DNA of 9,176 nucleotides from Calditrichota bacterium. Lineage in GTDB: Bacteria; Zixibacteria; MSB-5A5; GN15; FEB-12. A program made the translations under genes and the position numbers. The stretch lies in the NCBI GenBank assembly GCA_008501655.1, contig QQUK01000262.1, positions 1 through 9,176 of the forward strand, written 5' to 3'. This document shows, in pieces, positions 1 through 6,806 of this stretch; positions within the stretch are counted from its first letter, which is position 1; each line of letters opens with the position of its first letter. The notes below the pieces were generated by a model. That model worked only from the letters and a program-made list of their open reading frames with translations. It was not told the origin of the DNA and searched no databases.

Positions 1-131
1 TGCCGAATAAAAATCAGGTTATTGAAATTGAAGATATTGAAGTTACTGTTTTAGAAATTGAAGAGAACCGGATTCTCAGAATGAAACTTGAGAAAAAGGT
101 CAATAACGAAGATACTAAGGAATCTACATAG
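1..131 (+). CDS. C-terminal end of a CorC/HlyC-family protein (partial)
   Basis: This is the last 42 codons of a gene that begins upstream of the window, read in the frame whose codons start at base 3 and ending in TAG at 129-131. The visible peptide contains VIEIEDIEVTVLEIEENRI followed by a basic RMKLEKK stretch. This matches the end of the CorC_HlyC (transporter-associated) domain that closes CBS-domain membrane proteins of the HlyC/CorC/GldE family, where a beta-strand 'tvle...ri.kvri' is typical. Family members are usually about 400 residues, with an N-terminal DUF21 membrane domain and two CBS domains; none of that is visible here. They are linked to magnesium or cobalt homeostasis, and in Bacteroidota to gliding (GldE). 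The next gene starts on the base after the stop, so the two are almost certainly co-transcribed. The family call rests on a short tail and is therefore moderate. Confidence 0.65.
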   Translation, partial: PNKNQVIEIEDIEVTVLEIEENRILRMKLEKKVNNEDTKEST

Positions 132-794
132 ATGAAATCTGTCATCACTGCCCCGCTTCGCTGGATGCGTTCATTGTACGACTGGGTGCTGAAATTAGCT
201 GAATCAAAACATTCCCTGACTGCACTTTTTTTTCTCTCACTTGCCGAAGCATCTTTTTTCCCAATCCCGCCGGACGCCTTGTTAATTGCTCTCTGTATGG
301 GTGCTTACAAAAAATGGTTTAAGTTTGCTTTAGTCTGCTCAATCGGTTCTGTCATCGGGGGTGTGATTGGATATCTTATCGGCCTTTCGGCATTTGATTT
401 AATCGGTGAAAAGATGTTATCGATGACTGCATCGATTTCCGGAACAGACCCGGACCAATTGCTTCAGACGGCTCAGTATTGGTTTTCTGAAAAAGAGATA
501 GGCGGGATGAAAGTCGGTGCCTGGGCAGTAGGAATCGCCGGTTTTACTCCGATTCCGTATAAGGTGTTTACGATAGCTGCCGGTTTTTTTCAAATGAGTT
601 TTATTCCTTTTCTAATCGCTTCAGTAATCAGCAGATCTTTACGGTTTTTTGTTGTAGCCGGACTGATCGGCATGCTCTACAAAAAGTACGGTGATAAGAT
701 AAAAGAAATTATTGATAAATATTTCAACACGCTTGCGATTGCCTTCGTAGTTCTTCTGATACTGGGATTTTTCGCACTCAAACTCTTAAGATAA
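132..794 (+). CDS. YqaA/DedA-type VTT-domain membrane protein
   Basis: The 220-residue protein belongs to the DedA/SNARE-associated (VTT) superfamily of inner-membrane proteins, and within it looks like the YqaA subgroup. Seen in the sequence: EASFFPIPPD at residues 39-48, a small-residue helix GSVIGGVIGYLIG at 72-84, and GFTPIPYKVFTIAAGFF at 137-153, which is the hallmark re-entrant loop of YqaA-like proteins. SRSLRFF at 167-173 supplies the conserved arginines, and a final hydrophobic helix spans about 200-218. DedA relatives act as lipid scramblases or flippases (for example undecaprenyl phosphate recycling); for YqaA proteins the substrate is unknown. The ATG follows the upstream stop directly, and AAGGA at 117-121 gives a suitable Shine-Dalgarno about 10 nt before it. 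E. coli YqaA is shorter (about 140 aa); the extra length here is at both ends. It lies between a CorC-like gene and a DinB-like gene in a tight operon. Confidence 0.88.
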   Translation: MKSVITAPLRWMRSLYDWVLKLAESKHSLTALFFLSLAEASFFPIPPDALLIALCMGAYKKWFKFALVCSIGSVIGGVIGYLIGLSAFDLIGEKMLSMTASISGTDPDQLLQTAQYWFSEKEIGGMKVGAWAVGIAGFTPIPYKVFTIAAGFFQMSFIPFLIASVISRSLRFFVVAGLIGMLYKKYGDKIKEIIDKYFNTLAIAFVVLLILGFFALKLLR

Positions 795-795
795 T

Positions 796-1275
796 ATGAC
801 AAAATATTTTTTAGAAAAAGCACTGGATGATTTAAGGATTCTCAGGGAGAAAAACCTGAATCTGATTGAATCAGTCAGCCAAAAAAACCTGACATTTATT
901 CCAGACGGTTTTTCCAACCATATATACTGGCATGCCGGACATATTCTGACCGTACAGGAATCACTTTTGTACAGACGCACAAATCTTGAGATGCATATAC
1001 CAGAATCTTATATAAAATATTTTGCCAAAGGTACCTCACCGGCTGATTTTGATGAATCTATTCCCGCGATATCTGATATTATTAAACGATTAACAATATC
1101 TCTTCAGCAAATCGAAAAAGATATTCTCAAGTATCAGAATGAAAAGTACGAAGAACCGGTGTTAGTTTCTTTCGGAATGAGATTGACCTCTTTTGCAGAT
1201 GCGTTGCTTGCTCTCCCCTACCATGAAGCGTATCATTTCGGTTCAATGAAAATGCTTCAAAAATTCTTGAAATAA
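796..1275 (+). CDS. DinB-like four-helix metalloprotein
   Basis: This 159-residue protein has the layout of the DinB/YfiT superfamily, a four-helix bundle that binds a divalent metal through three histidines. The expected ligands are visible: H49 in the motif NHIYWHAGH (residues 41-49), and H143 and H147 in YHEAYHFGSMKML near the C-terminus, the usual HxxxH pair. Between them are amphipathic helices (about 75-115). Family members include thiol transferases (mycothiol- or bacillithiol-dependent) and many proteins of unknown reaction, so only the fold and metal site can be called. The ATG lies one base after the stop of the YqaA-like gene (TAATATG). No good Shine-Dalgarno is visible, suggesting translational coupling. 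The protein is unrelated to DNA polymerase IV, which shares the name DinB in E. coli. Confidence 0.85.
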   Translation: MTKYFLEKALDDLRILREKNLNLIESVSQKNLTFIPDGFSNHIYWHAGHILTVQESLLYRRTNLEMHIPESYIKYFAKGTSPADFDESIPAISDIIKRLTISLQQIEKDILKYQNEKYEEPVLVSFGMRLTSFADALLALPYHEAYHFGSMKMLQKFLK

Positions 1276-1299
1276 TACATTACATTCTCAATATTAATT

Positions 1300-1316
1300 T
1301 CTTATATTTCACGCTA
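1300..1316 (+). promoter_or_regulatory. Possible TAnnTTT-type -10 element before the CDF gene
   Basis: The 40 bp between the DinB-like gene and the CDF gene has no Shine-Dalgarno, but TTATATTTCACGCT runs right up to the ATG. TATATTTC resembles the Bacteroidota -7 element TAnnTTTG. Its position would place the transcription start at or next to the ATG, giving a leaderless or nearly leaderless message. No convincing TTTG/TTG -33 partner is seen, so this is tentative. Confidence 0.3.
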
Positions 1317-2245
1317 TGGCACATGTACACAACCATAATCATGACCATCCGGTATCCGGAAAAAAACTTTTCTGGACAATCCTCTTTAATTCAGTCATAA
1401 CAATTGCTGAATTTATAGGCGGGTTCATCTCAGGCTACCTGGCTTTGATTGCTGACGCGGTACATAACCTTTCTGATGTTGCCGCTCTGATTCTGGCATG
1501 GCTTGGGGTTAAAGGTTCTGAGTTACCGCCAACTAAAAAAAAGACTTACGGTTTTCTCAGAATAGAAGTAATGACAGCGTTTATCTCGGCGGTCTCGTTG
1601 ATTGTCATTGCTATTTTTATTATGATGGAAGCGTATGAACGGTTTCTCAACCCGCAGGAACTTACCCATCCGTATCTTTTTCTGACTGTGGCAATCATCG
1701 GATTTTTAGGGAATATTTTTTCCATCTTTCTGCTACATTCAGAAAAAGGGAAATCATTGAATATGAAAACAGCCTTTCTGCATATGGCCTATGACGCTTT
1801 ATCTTCCGGTGCTGTAATCATTGGCGGTGTCATTATTATGATGACAGAAATCTATGTTATTGATACGATTCTCTCGGTGATTATTGCCTTGATGATTTTC
1901 TGGTCGTCGTATCTTGTAATCAAAGAGGCTGTACTAATATTTTTAGAAGCGGTACCGCCCAGTATTGATTTTGATGAAGTAAAAAAAGCTATTAACCGAA
2001 TTGAAAAAATAAACGATGTCCATGATCTCCATATCTGGTCACTCTCTTCGAAGGAGATTGCCCTTTCCTGCCATGTTTGTCTGGATGAGAGCGAACTTCA
2101 GGATGGTCCGAGAATTGTCAAAGTAATCAACCGGATGCTTTGTGAGAAATTTAAGATTAATCATGGAACGATACAGATAGAAACAAAAGAATGTGACAAC
2201 GCTGATCAACTCTGCGTATCGGAGCGAAATGGACACGAAGATTAA
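1316..2245 (+). CDS. Cation diffusion facilitator, zinc-type (ZitB/CzcD-like)
   Basis: The 309-residue protein is a CDF-family metal/proton antiporter that exports Zn2+ (or a similar cation) from the cytoplasm. It opens with a histidine-rich tail (HVHNHNHDH, residues 3-11), then about six membrane helices. The transport site is complete: H50-xxx-D54 in TM2 (ADAVHNLSDV) and H156-xxx-D160 in TM5 (HMAYDALSSG). The His-Asp pairing in TM2 is usual for zinc-selective members such as ZitB and CzcD, in contrast to the Asp-Asp of YiiP. The cytoplasmic C-terminal domain (about 215-290) has VHDLHIWSL and HGTIQIE, which hold the regulatory metal-binding residues. A cysteine-containing tail (KECDNADQLC) may add metal binding. 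Length is normal. There is no Shine-Dalgarno. The 3' end overlaps the next gene by 17 nt, so the transporter and the methyltransferase are likely co-transcribed, though their functions are unrelated. Confidence 0.93.
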   Translation: MAHVHNHNHDHPVSGKKLFWTILFNSVITIAEFIGGFISGYLALIADAVHNLSDVAALILAWLGVKGSELPPTKKKTYGFLRIEVMTAFISAVSLIVIAIFIMMEAYERFLNPQELTHPYLFLTVAIIGFLGNIFSIFLLHSEKGKSLNMKTAFLHMAYDALSSGAVIIGGVIIMMTEIYVIDTILSVIIALMIFWSSYLVIKEAVLIFLEAVPPSIDFDEVKKAINRIEKINDVHDLHIWSLSSKEIALSCHVCLDESELQDGPRIVKVINRMLCEKFKINHGTIQIETKECDNADQLCVSERNGHED

Positions 2246-3587
2246 ACTGCATGAAGTCGAGATAACCGATTTAGCTTTCGACGGTAAAGCGGTCGGCCAT
2301 ATTGACGGGAAAGTTATTTTTCTCAAAGGAGGACTTCCGGGGGAAACTGTTCTTTGCGAAATCACGAGAGATAAACGAAGATATTATAACGGTATAACCC
2401 GTGAGATAATTAAAAAATCTGAAAAACGGATTGATGCTCTATGTAAACATTTTGAAGAATGCGGTGGTTGTACCTGGCTCGATTTGAAATACGAAGACCA
2501 GCTGGCATACAAACAAAAACAGGTGAAAGATTGTATCGAGCGGATAGGTGCTTTATCCGGAGTTGAGATTGCTGAGATTGTCCCTTCGGTAGAACAACTG
2601 CATTACCGTAACAAAATGGAGTATTCTTTTAACCGGTACGATGATACATTTACATTAGGTCTGCATAAGCGGGGTTCTTTTCATGATATTTTTAACTTAG
2701 ACGAATGTCATATCTCTCAGTCGACCGATGGAGATTTAGTCAGATGGATGCGGGATTATATTGAAAAAAATGATATACCGGTTTACGACGTCACAGAACA
2801 TCATGGCTATATGCGCTTTTTTATGCTTCGTCAAACAAAACAGACCGATCAATTAATGGTAAACATCGTCACAAATTATGGTGACTTTCCGGAAAAAGAA
2901 AAACTAGTTTCAGAAATGACTCAGGCATTTCCGCAGATTACAACGATCATTCATGGACAGAATGGTCAGAAGTCGAACATCGCTGTTGCTGAAGTTGAAG
3001 AGACATTATACGGTCCCGGATTTATAGAAGAGAAACTTTTCGGGAAACGGTTCCGGATAACTGCTAATTCATTCTTCCAGACAAACTCACTGCAGGCTGA
3101 AGTTCTGTATGCAACCGGGTTTGAGATGCTGAAACCGTCTGCTGATGACCGGCTGCTTGATTTATACTGCGGAACCGGGACGATAGGTATTCTGGTTGCT
3201 GATAAAGTATCTGAGGTTGTAGGTGTGGAACTTGTCTCAGATGCAGTCATAGCGGCTAAAATCAATGCTGAAGTAAACAATGTAGCTAATATTCAGTTTT
3301 TTGAAGGGTTTGTGAAAGAATTTTTAAAATCTGATTTTTTAAAAGATAAATCATATAACATCGTAATCGTTGACCCACCGCGTGCCGGACTCAATCCGAA
3401 AGCACTTAAGGAGCTGGTGAAACTCAACCCTGAGAAGATTTTGTATATATCGTGTAATCCGGCAACATTCGCCCGGGACGCACAAAAACTGGTCGAAGCC
3501 GGATTTCTTTTACCAAAAGTGAAACCGGTCGATATGTTTCCTCATACAATGCATATAGAATTAGCTTCGGTATTTTATCGAGGTTGA
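2229..3587 (+). CDS. rlmD: 23S rRNA (uracil-5-)-methyltransferase, RlmD/RumA type
   Basis: The protein (452 aa from this start) is a TrmA/RumA-family SAM-dependent enzyme that makes 5-methyluridine in RNA, most likely U1939 and/or U747 of 23S rRNA. Domains in order: a TRAM RNA-binding domain (about 5-62); a [4Fe-4S] site with C72-x5-C78-x2-C81 and C160; a central domain; then the Rossmann methyltransferase with FFQTN (282-286), the SAM loop DLYCGTGTIG (311-320), DPPRAGL (382-388), the catalytic cysteine C409 in SCNP, and DMFPHTMHIE (435-444) ending in the general-base Glu. An upstream in-frame ATG at 2193 would add 12 residues, but GGAG at 2221-2224 sits just before the ATG at 2229, and the TRAM domain starts there. 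The gene therefore overlaps the CDF gene by 17 nt. The stop is TGA, which shows that TGA terminates in this organism. Whether the target is U1939, U747 or both (RlmCD) cannot be read from the sequence. Confidence 0.9.
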   Translation: MDTKIKLHEVEITDLAFDGKAVGHIDGKVIFLKGGLPGETVLCEITRDKRRYYNGITREIIKKSEKRIDALCKHFEECGGCTWLDLKYEDQLAYKQKQVKDCIERIGALSGVEIAEIVPSVEQLHYRNKMEYSFNRYDDTFTLGLHKRGSFHDIFNLDECHISQSTDGDLVRWMRDYIEKNDIPVYDVTEHHGYMRFFMLRQTKQTDQLMVNIVTNYGDFPEKEKLVSEMTQAFPQITTIIHGQNGQKSNIAVAEVEETLYGPGFIEEKLFGKRFRITANSFFQTNSLQAEVLYATGFEMLKPSADDRLLDLYCGTGTIGILVADKVSEVVGVELVSDAVIAAKINAEVNNVANIQFFEGFVKEFLKSDFLKDKSYNIVIVDPPRAGLNPKALKELVKLNPEKILYISCNPATFARDAQKLVEAGFLLPKVKPVDMFPHTMHIELASVFYRG

Positions 3588-3591
3588 AACT

Positions 3592-3621
3592 TGCGGATGT
3601 GATTTAATTATGTTACATTTT
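3592..3621 (+). promoter_or_regulatory. Bacteroidota-style promoter for the DUF885 gene
   Basis: TTG at 3592-3594 is followed after about 19-20 bases by TACATTTTT near 3614-3622, fitting the TTTG / TAnnTTTG pattern of Bacteroidota primary-sigma promoters. A start near 3625-3630 would give a leader of about 20-25 nt containing the GGAG ribosome site. Assigned by pattern only. Confidence 0.4.
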
Positions 3622-3649
3622 TCGCCGAATTTAAAAAACTGGAGAAATA

Positions 3650-5368
3650 ATGATTCGTATTAATAAAAAATTACTCGTACTATTAATTGGTTTTGTTACC
3701 TGTTTCCTTCCTTCACATTCTGATTCTAAAGAAACCTTAGACCAGCTTGGAGCTCAGATTTTAGAATCACTGCAGTCTTTCTATCCGGTAAAATCAACCC
3801 AGATGGGAATCCATTCCTACGATAATCGATTTACAGATTATTCAAGTCGCTCGGTCGGAAATATGACAAAACAGCTTCAGGAGTTCCAAAAGAAGCTATA
3901 TCGTTTCAAAGATGCCAAACTAGCGACACATGACCAAATCAATTATAAACTCTTAAAGTCAAATATCGATGTAGCGATGCATGACCTGAAAAAAGTCCAA
4001 TGGCATAAGAGATCACCCCAGTTGTATGTTGATGAAGCTGTTGATGGGTTGTATGCATTGGTACTTTCCAACCATGCTCCACTTTCTGAAAAAGTTGTCG
4101 TGATGATAAACCGTATGGAAGCTGTCCCCCAGTTATTTTCAACAGCCCGTCAAAATATAAAAAATCCACCTCCGATTTATATAGAAGCTGCTACTGAGTC
4201 TTTGGAATCGGCGATTACATTTTATAAAGAAGTCGCTGGTGAACTTATGAACAAATTCCCGGAACGTGCGGATTATATTTTAAAAGTATCAACAAAAGCT
4301 CGTGAAGGGATGAATGATTTTTTGATTTATCTTTCTGAGATTCAGCCGGGTGATGAAAAATCTTTTGCATTAGGGAAACAGGACCTTGACTACAAACTGC
4401 AACATGAATACCTCCTTTCCTATGATTCTGATTCGCTGTTAAAAATTGGTGAAGCTCTTTATGAAGAGGCAAACACAGCATATCATGAATATAAAAATTA
4501 CATCGAAGAGCATCATCAGAACGGATACGATTCGGTTTTTGTTCCGGCAGTGTTTACTAAGCAGGATATCATGGATTATTACAATTGGGAAGTGAATCAG
4601 ATAAAACTTTTTATCGAAGAGAATGAAATCATATCGATTCCTGAAGATATTGCACCGGTGACTGTTGTTGAGACACCGCCGTTTCTCCGTTCAATGATTG
4701 CCGGAATTGCTTACAATCCGGCTGGACCGTTTGACACAGAACAGCAGGGATATTTTTATGTCCGCCCAATCCCCGATGATCTTCCCCGTAAGGCACTTGA
4801 AAGCAGATATCGGTACGTTCATCGTCGCGGCTTTAAAGGCTCCGCGGTACATGAAGCGTATCCGGGGCATCATTTGCAGCTCCAGATTGCCGGTAAAAAC
4901 CCGGACCCAATCCGGAAATGGCAAATGAATCTGATGATGGCTGAAGGTTGGGCGTTGTATTCCGAACAGATGATGTATGAGCAGGGTCTGTTTGGAGAAG
5001 AAGACCCGAATCAATGGCTTGGTATTTTAGGCGGTATCAGATTCCGGGCGGCTCGCATCATAGCCGACATGAAACTCCACACCGGACAGTTTACCGTTCA
5101 GGAATGTATCAACTGGATGAACGATGCCCTCGATTCAGAAACCGAATCAAGTAAAGAGTATATCAGAAAACAGGTACGCAAATATACTCTTGCCCCAACG
5201 ATGCCGATGACCTATCTGACTGGAAAAACGGAAATATTGAAACTTCTGGATGCGTATCAGGCAAAAACAGGTGTTGATTTTTCCCTGACCGATTTCCATG
5301 ATGCTCTTTTAACTGAGGGTTGCATTCCACCGGTTCTAATGTGGGATATTATGGAATTAGAACAGTAG
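3650..5368 (+). CDS. Exported DUF885-family metallopeptidase-like protein
   Basis: The 572-residue protein belongs to the DUF885 family, which has a gluzincin-like zinc site and is distantly related to M32 carboxypeptidases. The N-terminus is a signal peptide: RINKK charges, then a hydrophobic stretch (residues 7-21) and a likely signal peptidase I site around SHS-DS. The cysteine at 18 lacks a proper lipobox. The rest is mostly helical. The metal site is HEAYPGHH at 401-408 (HExxxGHH-type, H401, E402, with H407/H408), followed 24 residues on by EGWALYSEQM with E432, the expected third ligand. PMTYLTGK near the end is also typical. Full family length is present. The biological substrate is unknown; a periplasmic or envelope peptidase is likely. 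GGAG lies 5-8 nt upstream of the ATG. It appears to be monocistronic, and its stop codon touches the stop of the convergent gene. Confidence 0.88.
   Translation: MIRINKKLLVLLIGFVTCFLPSHSDSKETLDQLGAQILESLQSFYPVKSTQMGIHSYDNRFTDYSSRSVGNMTKQLQEFQKKLYRFKDAKLATHDQINYKLLKSNIDVAMHDLKKVQWHKRSPQLYVDEAVDGLYALVLSNHAPLSEKVVVMINRMEAVPQLFSTARQNIKNPPPIYIEAATESLESAITFYKEVAGELMNKFPERADYILKVSTKAREGMNDFLIYLSEIQPGDEKSFALGKQDLDYKLQHEYLLSYDSDSLLKIGEALYEEANTAYHEYKNYIEEHHQNGYDSVFVPAVFTKQDIMDYYNWEVNQIKLFIEENEIISIPEDIAPVTVVETPPFLRSMIAGIAYNPAGPFDTEQQGYFYVRPIPDDLPRKALESRYRYVHRRGFKGSAVHEAYPGHHLQLQIAGKNPDPIRKWQMNLMMAEGWALYSEQMMYEQGLFGEEDPNQWLGILGGIRFRAARIIADMKLHTGQFTVQECINWMNDALDSETESSKEYIRKQVRKYTLAPTMPMTYLTGKTEILKLLDAYQAKTGVDFSLTDFHDALLTEGCIPPVLMWDIMELEQ
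5333..5363. repeat. Perfect 8-bp inverted repeat at the convergent gene ends
   Basis: GTTCTAAT (5333-5340) and ATTAGAAC (5356-5363) form a perfect inverted repeat with a 15-base spacer, inside the last codons of the DUF885 gene and next to the two abutting stop codons. A run of five T follows about 10 bases later on the + strand. This is a weak, A+T-rich terminator-like stem and could be chance, but no other terminator is visible for either gene. Confidence 0.35.
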
Positions 5369-6025
5369 TCAGATTTTTACATCAAAGATTTTATGAAGAC
5401 GGTGCCAGTTATCCGGTATCGTCTTCTTTTTTGGAAATTTTACTTTCTGATCATATGAATAATGCAGATTTGAATGGGTTATAGCATCATCATCAGCGAT
5501 GGCATCATAGCGGTATTCAAGTTCATTCATCTCAAGATAGTACGGATGAGATTTCAGCCAGTGGTCGAATTTCTCTTCCTCGGTTGTTTTCCAGTTCTGA
5601 TATAATTCCTTTAAAATCTTTATCCGGTTATCATGGAGATTCATATTTTCAATTATTTTATCCGCAATTTCCTTTTCGAAGCTTAAAATACGGAATGCGT
5701 AATCGATACGGGAGGTTGAATCAATCCAGTTTTTAAATCGTTGTATGAGAGTATCACGAACAGATTCGAGCAGAGTTCTTGATATTTCTTTAAGCATTTT
5801 CTGAAATTGCTGTTCAACCCAGTCATCGTATGAGATAGTTTGCAGTTCTTTTATTGTGTTTGCTTTCTTTTTGTGCAACTGTTTGGAGCGTTGACTGAAT
5901 CGGGTTAACTCAGACTTGTAAAGCTGGTCGAACTCTTTTTTAGCTAATGAGAGATTTGATTTAAAATAGGAATTGTTTTGATCGTACCAATTCTTGAGTG
6001 ATTCCAGACGCTGAAAAATGTTCAC
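5369..6025 (-). CDS. Unrecognised 218-aa helical protein without Gly or Cys
   Basis: I do not recognise this protein. It starts with GTG (6025-6023 on the minus strand), preceded by GGAG with a 10-base gap, and ends in TGA directly against the stop of the convergent DUF885 gene. The sequence is highly charged and aromatic. It contains no glycine and no cysteine in 218 residues and only three prolines (161, 198, 204), so residues 1-160 are probably one long helical or coiled-coil bundle. Spaced tryptophans (13, 69, 100, 145, 156, 207) recur. The C-terminal part holds an acidic patch ADDDAITH (177-184) and a basic patch KFPKKK (196-201). There is no signal peptide or membrane segment, so it is probably cytoplasmic. 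The frame is open over its whole length and is preceded by promoter-like and operator-like sequence, which supports a real gene. Function cannot be inferred from its neighbours. Confidence 0.75.
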   Translation of the reverse strand: MNIFQRLESLKNWYDQNNSYFKSNLSLAKKEFDQLYKSELTRFSQRSKQLHKKKANTIKELQTISYDDWVEQQFQKMLKEISRTLLESVRDTLIQRFKNWIDSTSRIDYAFRILSFEKEIADKIIENMNLHDNRIKILKELYQNWKTTEEEKFDHWLKSHPYYLEMNELEYRYDAIADDDAITHSNLHYSYDQKVKFPKKKTIPDNWHRLHKIFDVKI

Positions 6026-6053
6026 CTGAAGATGTCTCCGTTTTAAAACTACC

Positions 6054-6099
6054 CTTTCACAACATAAGTAAAATGTGAAAGCATGGCTTATTTTGTCAA
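6054..6099 (-). promoter_or_regulatory. Promoter -35 with 8-bp palindromic operator candidate
   Basis: On the minus strand a perfect TTGACA (6099-6094) lies upstream of the 218-aa gene. Just downstream is a perfect inverted repeat CTTTCACA (6054-6061) / TGTGAAAG (6074-6081) with a 12-base spacer, covering where the -10 and start point would be. The -10 itself is poorly defined (CATTTT-like). This layout suits a repressor site for the gene, possibly autoregulation, but no regulator is identified. Confidence 0.4.
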
Positions 6100-6150
6100 G
6101 TTTTAAACAATCGGGCTTTTGAATTTAGGTTTTTAGATATTTATTTTGGA

Positions 6151-6324
6151 GTTACCCGCCTACGCGGGTATGGGGTTTACCACGAACTCTGGGAAAAGGA
6201 TTACCCCTCTCCTGCGGAGGCAGGAGTCTCAAACATGCTATCAGGCATTTTGCCTGACTGATGCTACTTATTGTCCCATCGAATCCGACAATAGTCTGAT
6301 ACCTTCATATGAGGTGTCCCAGAC
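6151..6324. repeat. Dispersed palindromic repeat cluster (REP-like hairpins)
   Basis: This stretch has no credible gene and holds a ladder of hairpins. TACCCGC-CTAC-GCGGGTA (6153-6170) and CTCCTGC-GGAG-GCAGGAG (6209-6226) have the same design, a 7-bp perfect stem with a 4-base loop. TCAGGCA-TTT-TGCCTGA (6241-6257) is another perfect 7-bp stem. TATTGTC/GACAATA (6269-6275 and 6287-6293) and GTCTG...CAGAC (6294-6324, with an inner ATACCT/AGGTGT stem) complete it. The first two match the widespread class of short G+C-rich palindromes (variants of CCTGCGGAGGCAGG) that occur in many copies in some bacterial genomes. The G+C content is clearly higher than in the flanks. Copy number in this genome cannot be judged from one window. 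Confidence 0.7.
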
Positions 6325-6329
6325 GAAAT

Positions 6330-6662
6330 TTATTTATGCTCAGAGTACCAGTCTTTCCACATCCGGACATCGGCAGGGTCGATATCCTTAAAACCGGTAT
6401 ATGATTTATCGGTCCGTTTACCATGAGCGCTGAGACCGGAAAGAAATTCGAGCTCCATGACCGATGCACGAAGCCGTTCCTGTTTTAATTCCGGCCCGAG
6501 ACTATCGGCAACGGAATCCAAAAAGACAAAATAGTCGTTGAAAAAAGAATCGACTTTAGCTTGACTGTTTACCTCCGGTGCAGGTTCCGATTGAGTATCA
6601 CTGCTGCCACCGGAACAACCGATGAGTGCTATGAGAATTAATAATAAATAAATATGTTTCAC
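6330..6662 (-). CDS. Small lipoprotein of unknown function
   Basis: The 110-residue product starts with GTG (6662-6660) behind a good GGAG with a 6-base spacing. It has a classical lipoprotein signal: MKH, a hydrophobic stretch of leucines and isoleucines, and the lipobox LIGC with the modified cysteine at position 16. The mature protein begins CSGGSSDTQ, then a proline/glutamate linker (to about 33), so it is likely sent to the outer membrane rather than retained by an Asp at +2. The remaining 75 residues are acidic and helical (VDSFFNDYFVFLDSVADSL, 37-55) and end in an aromatic tail MWKDWYSEHK. I recognise no domain. It lies between two dispersed-repeat elements and downstream of the VOC gene on the same strand, with 144 bp between them. 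Confidence 0.75.
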   Translation of the reverse strand: MKHIYLLLILIALIGCSGGSSDTQSEPAPEVNSQAKVDSFFNDYFVFLDSVADSLGPELKQERLRASVMELEFLSGLSAHGKRTDKSYTGFKDIDPADVRMWKDWYSEHK

Positions 6663-6685
6663 TAAATACTCCTCTGTCTCTGATT

Positions 6686-6711
6686 GGCTGACAGGAACGT
6701 CTGCCTTTTTT
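6686..6711 (+). terminator. Intrinsic-terminator-like hairpin on the + strand
   Basis: GGCTGAC (6686-6692) pairs with GTCTGCC (6699-6705) around a 6-base loop with one T-T mismatch, and six T follow (6706-6711). The shape is that of a + strand terminator, yet no + strand gene lies upstream; the surrounding genes are on the minus strand. It may be part of the adjoining dispersed repeat rather than a working terminator. Confidence 0.4.
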
Positions 6712-6712
6712 A

Positions 6713-6741
6713 TGTCCCCTTCGACTCCGCTCAGGGTGACA
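6713..6741. repeat. Dispersed repeat of the CCCTTCGACTCCGCTCAGGG type
   Basis: Bases 6717-6736 are CCCTTCGACTCCGCTCAGGG, flanked by TGTC on the left and TGACA on the right. The arms TGTC+CCCT and AGGG+GACA form an 8-bp stem with one bulged T. This is a well-known interspersed palindromic element found in many unrelated bacterial genomes, whose false translation reads CHPERSRRG. Here it sits in the leader region of the lipoprotein gene. Confidence 0.8.
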
Positions 6742-6806
6742 TTTTAAAAAAGTATTACCAAACTTAACTAAATGATTATACAGTATACGACCAAAAAAGT
6801 CGACTG

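Noticed and set aside
2193..2228. An upstream ATG that would lengthen the rRNA methyltransferase by 12 residues.
   Set aside because: The Shine-Dalgarno and the domain start both favour the ATG at 2229; the extension lies inside the CDF gene.
3939..5014. Several frames on the minus strand opposite the DUF885 gene.
   Set aside because: They are shadows of a well-supported gene and have no ribosome sites or recognisable domains.
6146..6391. An 81-codon frame on the + strand (MELPAYAGMGF..., PLLRRQES...).
   Set aside because: It is the typical false translation of dispersed palindromic repeats, runs into the antisense of the lipoprotein gene and has no ribosome site.
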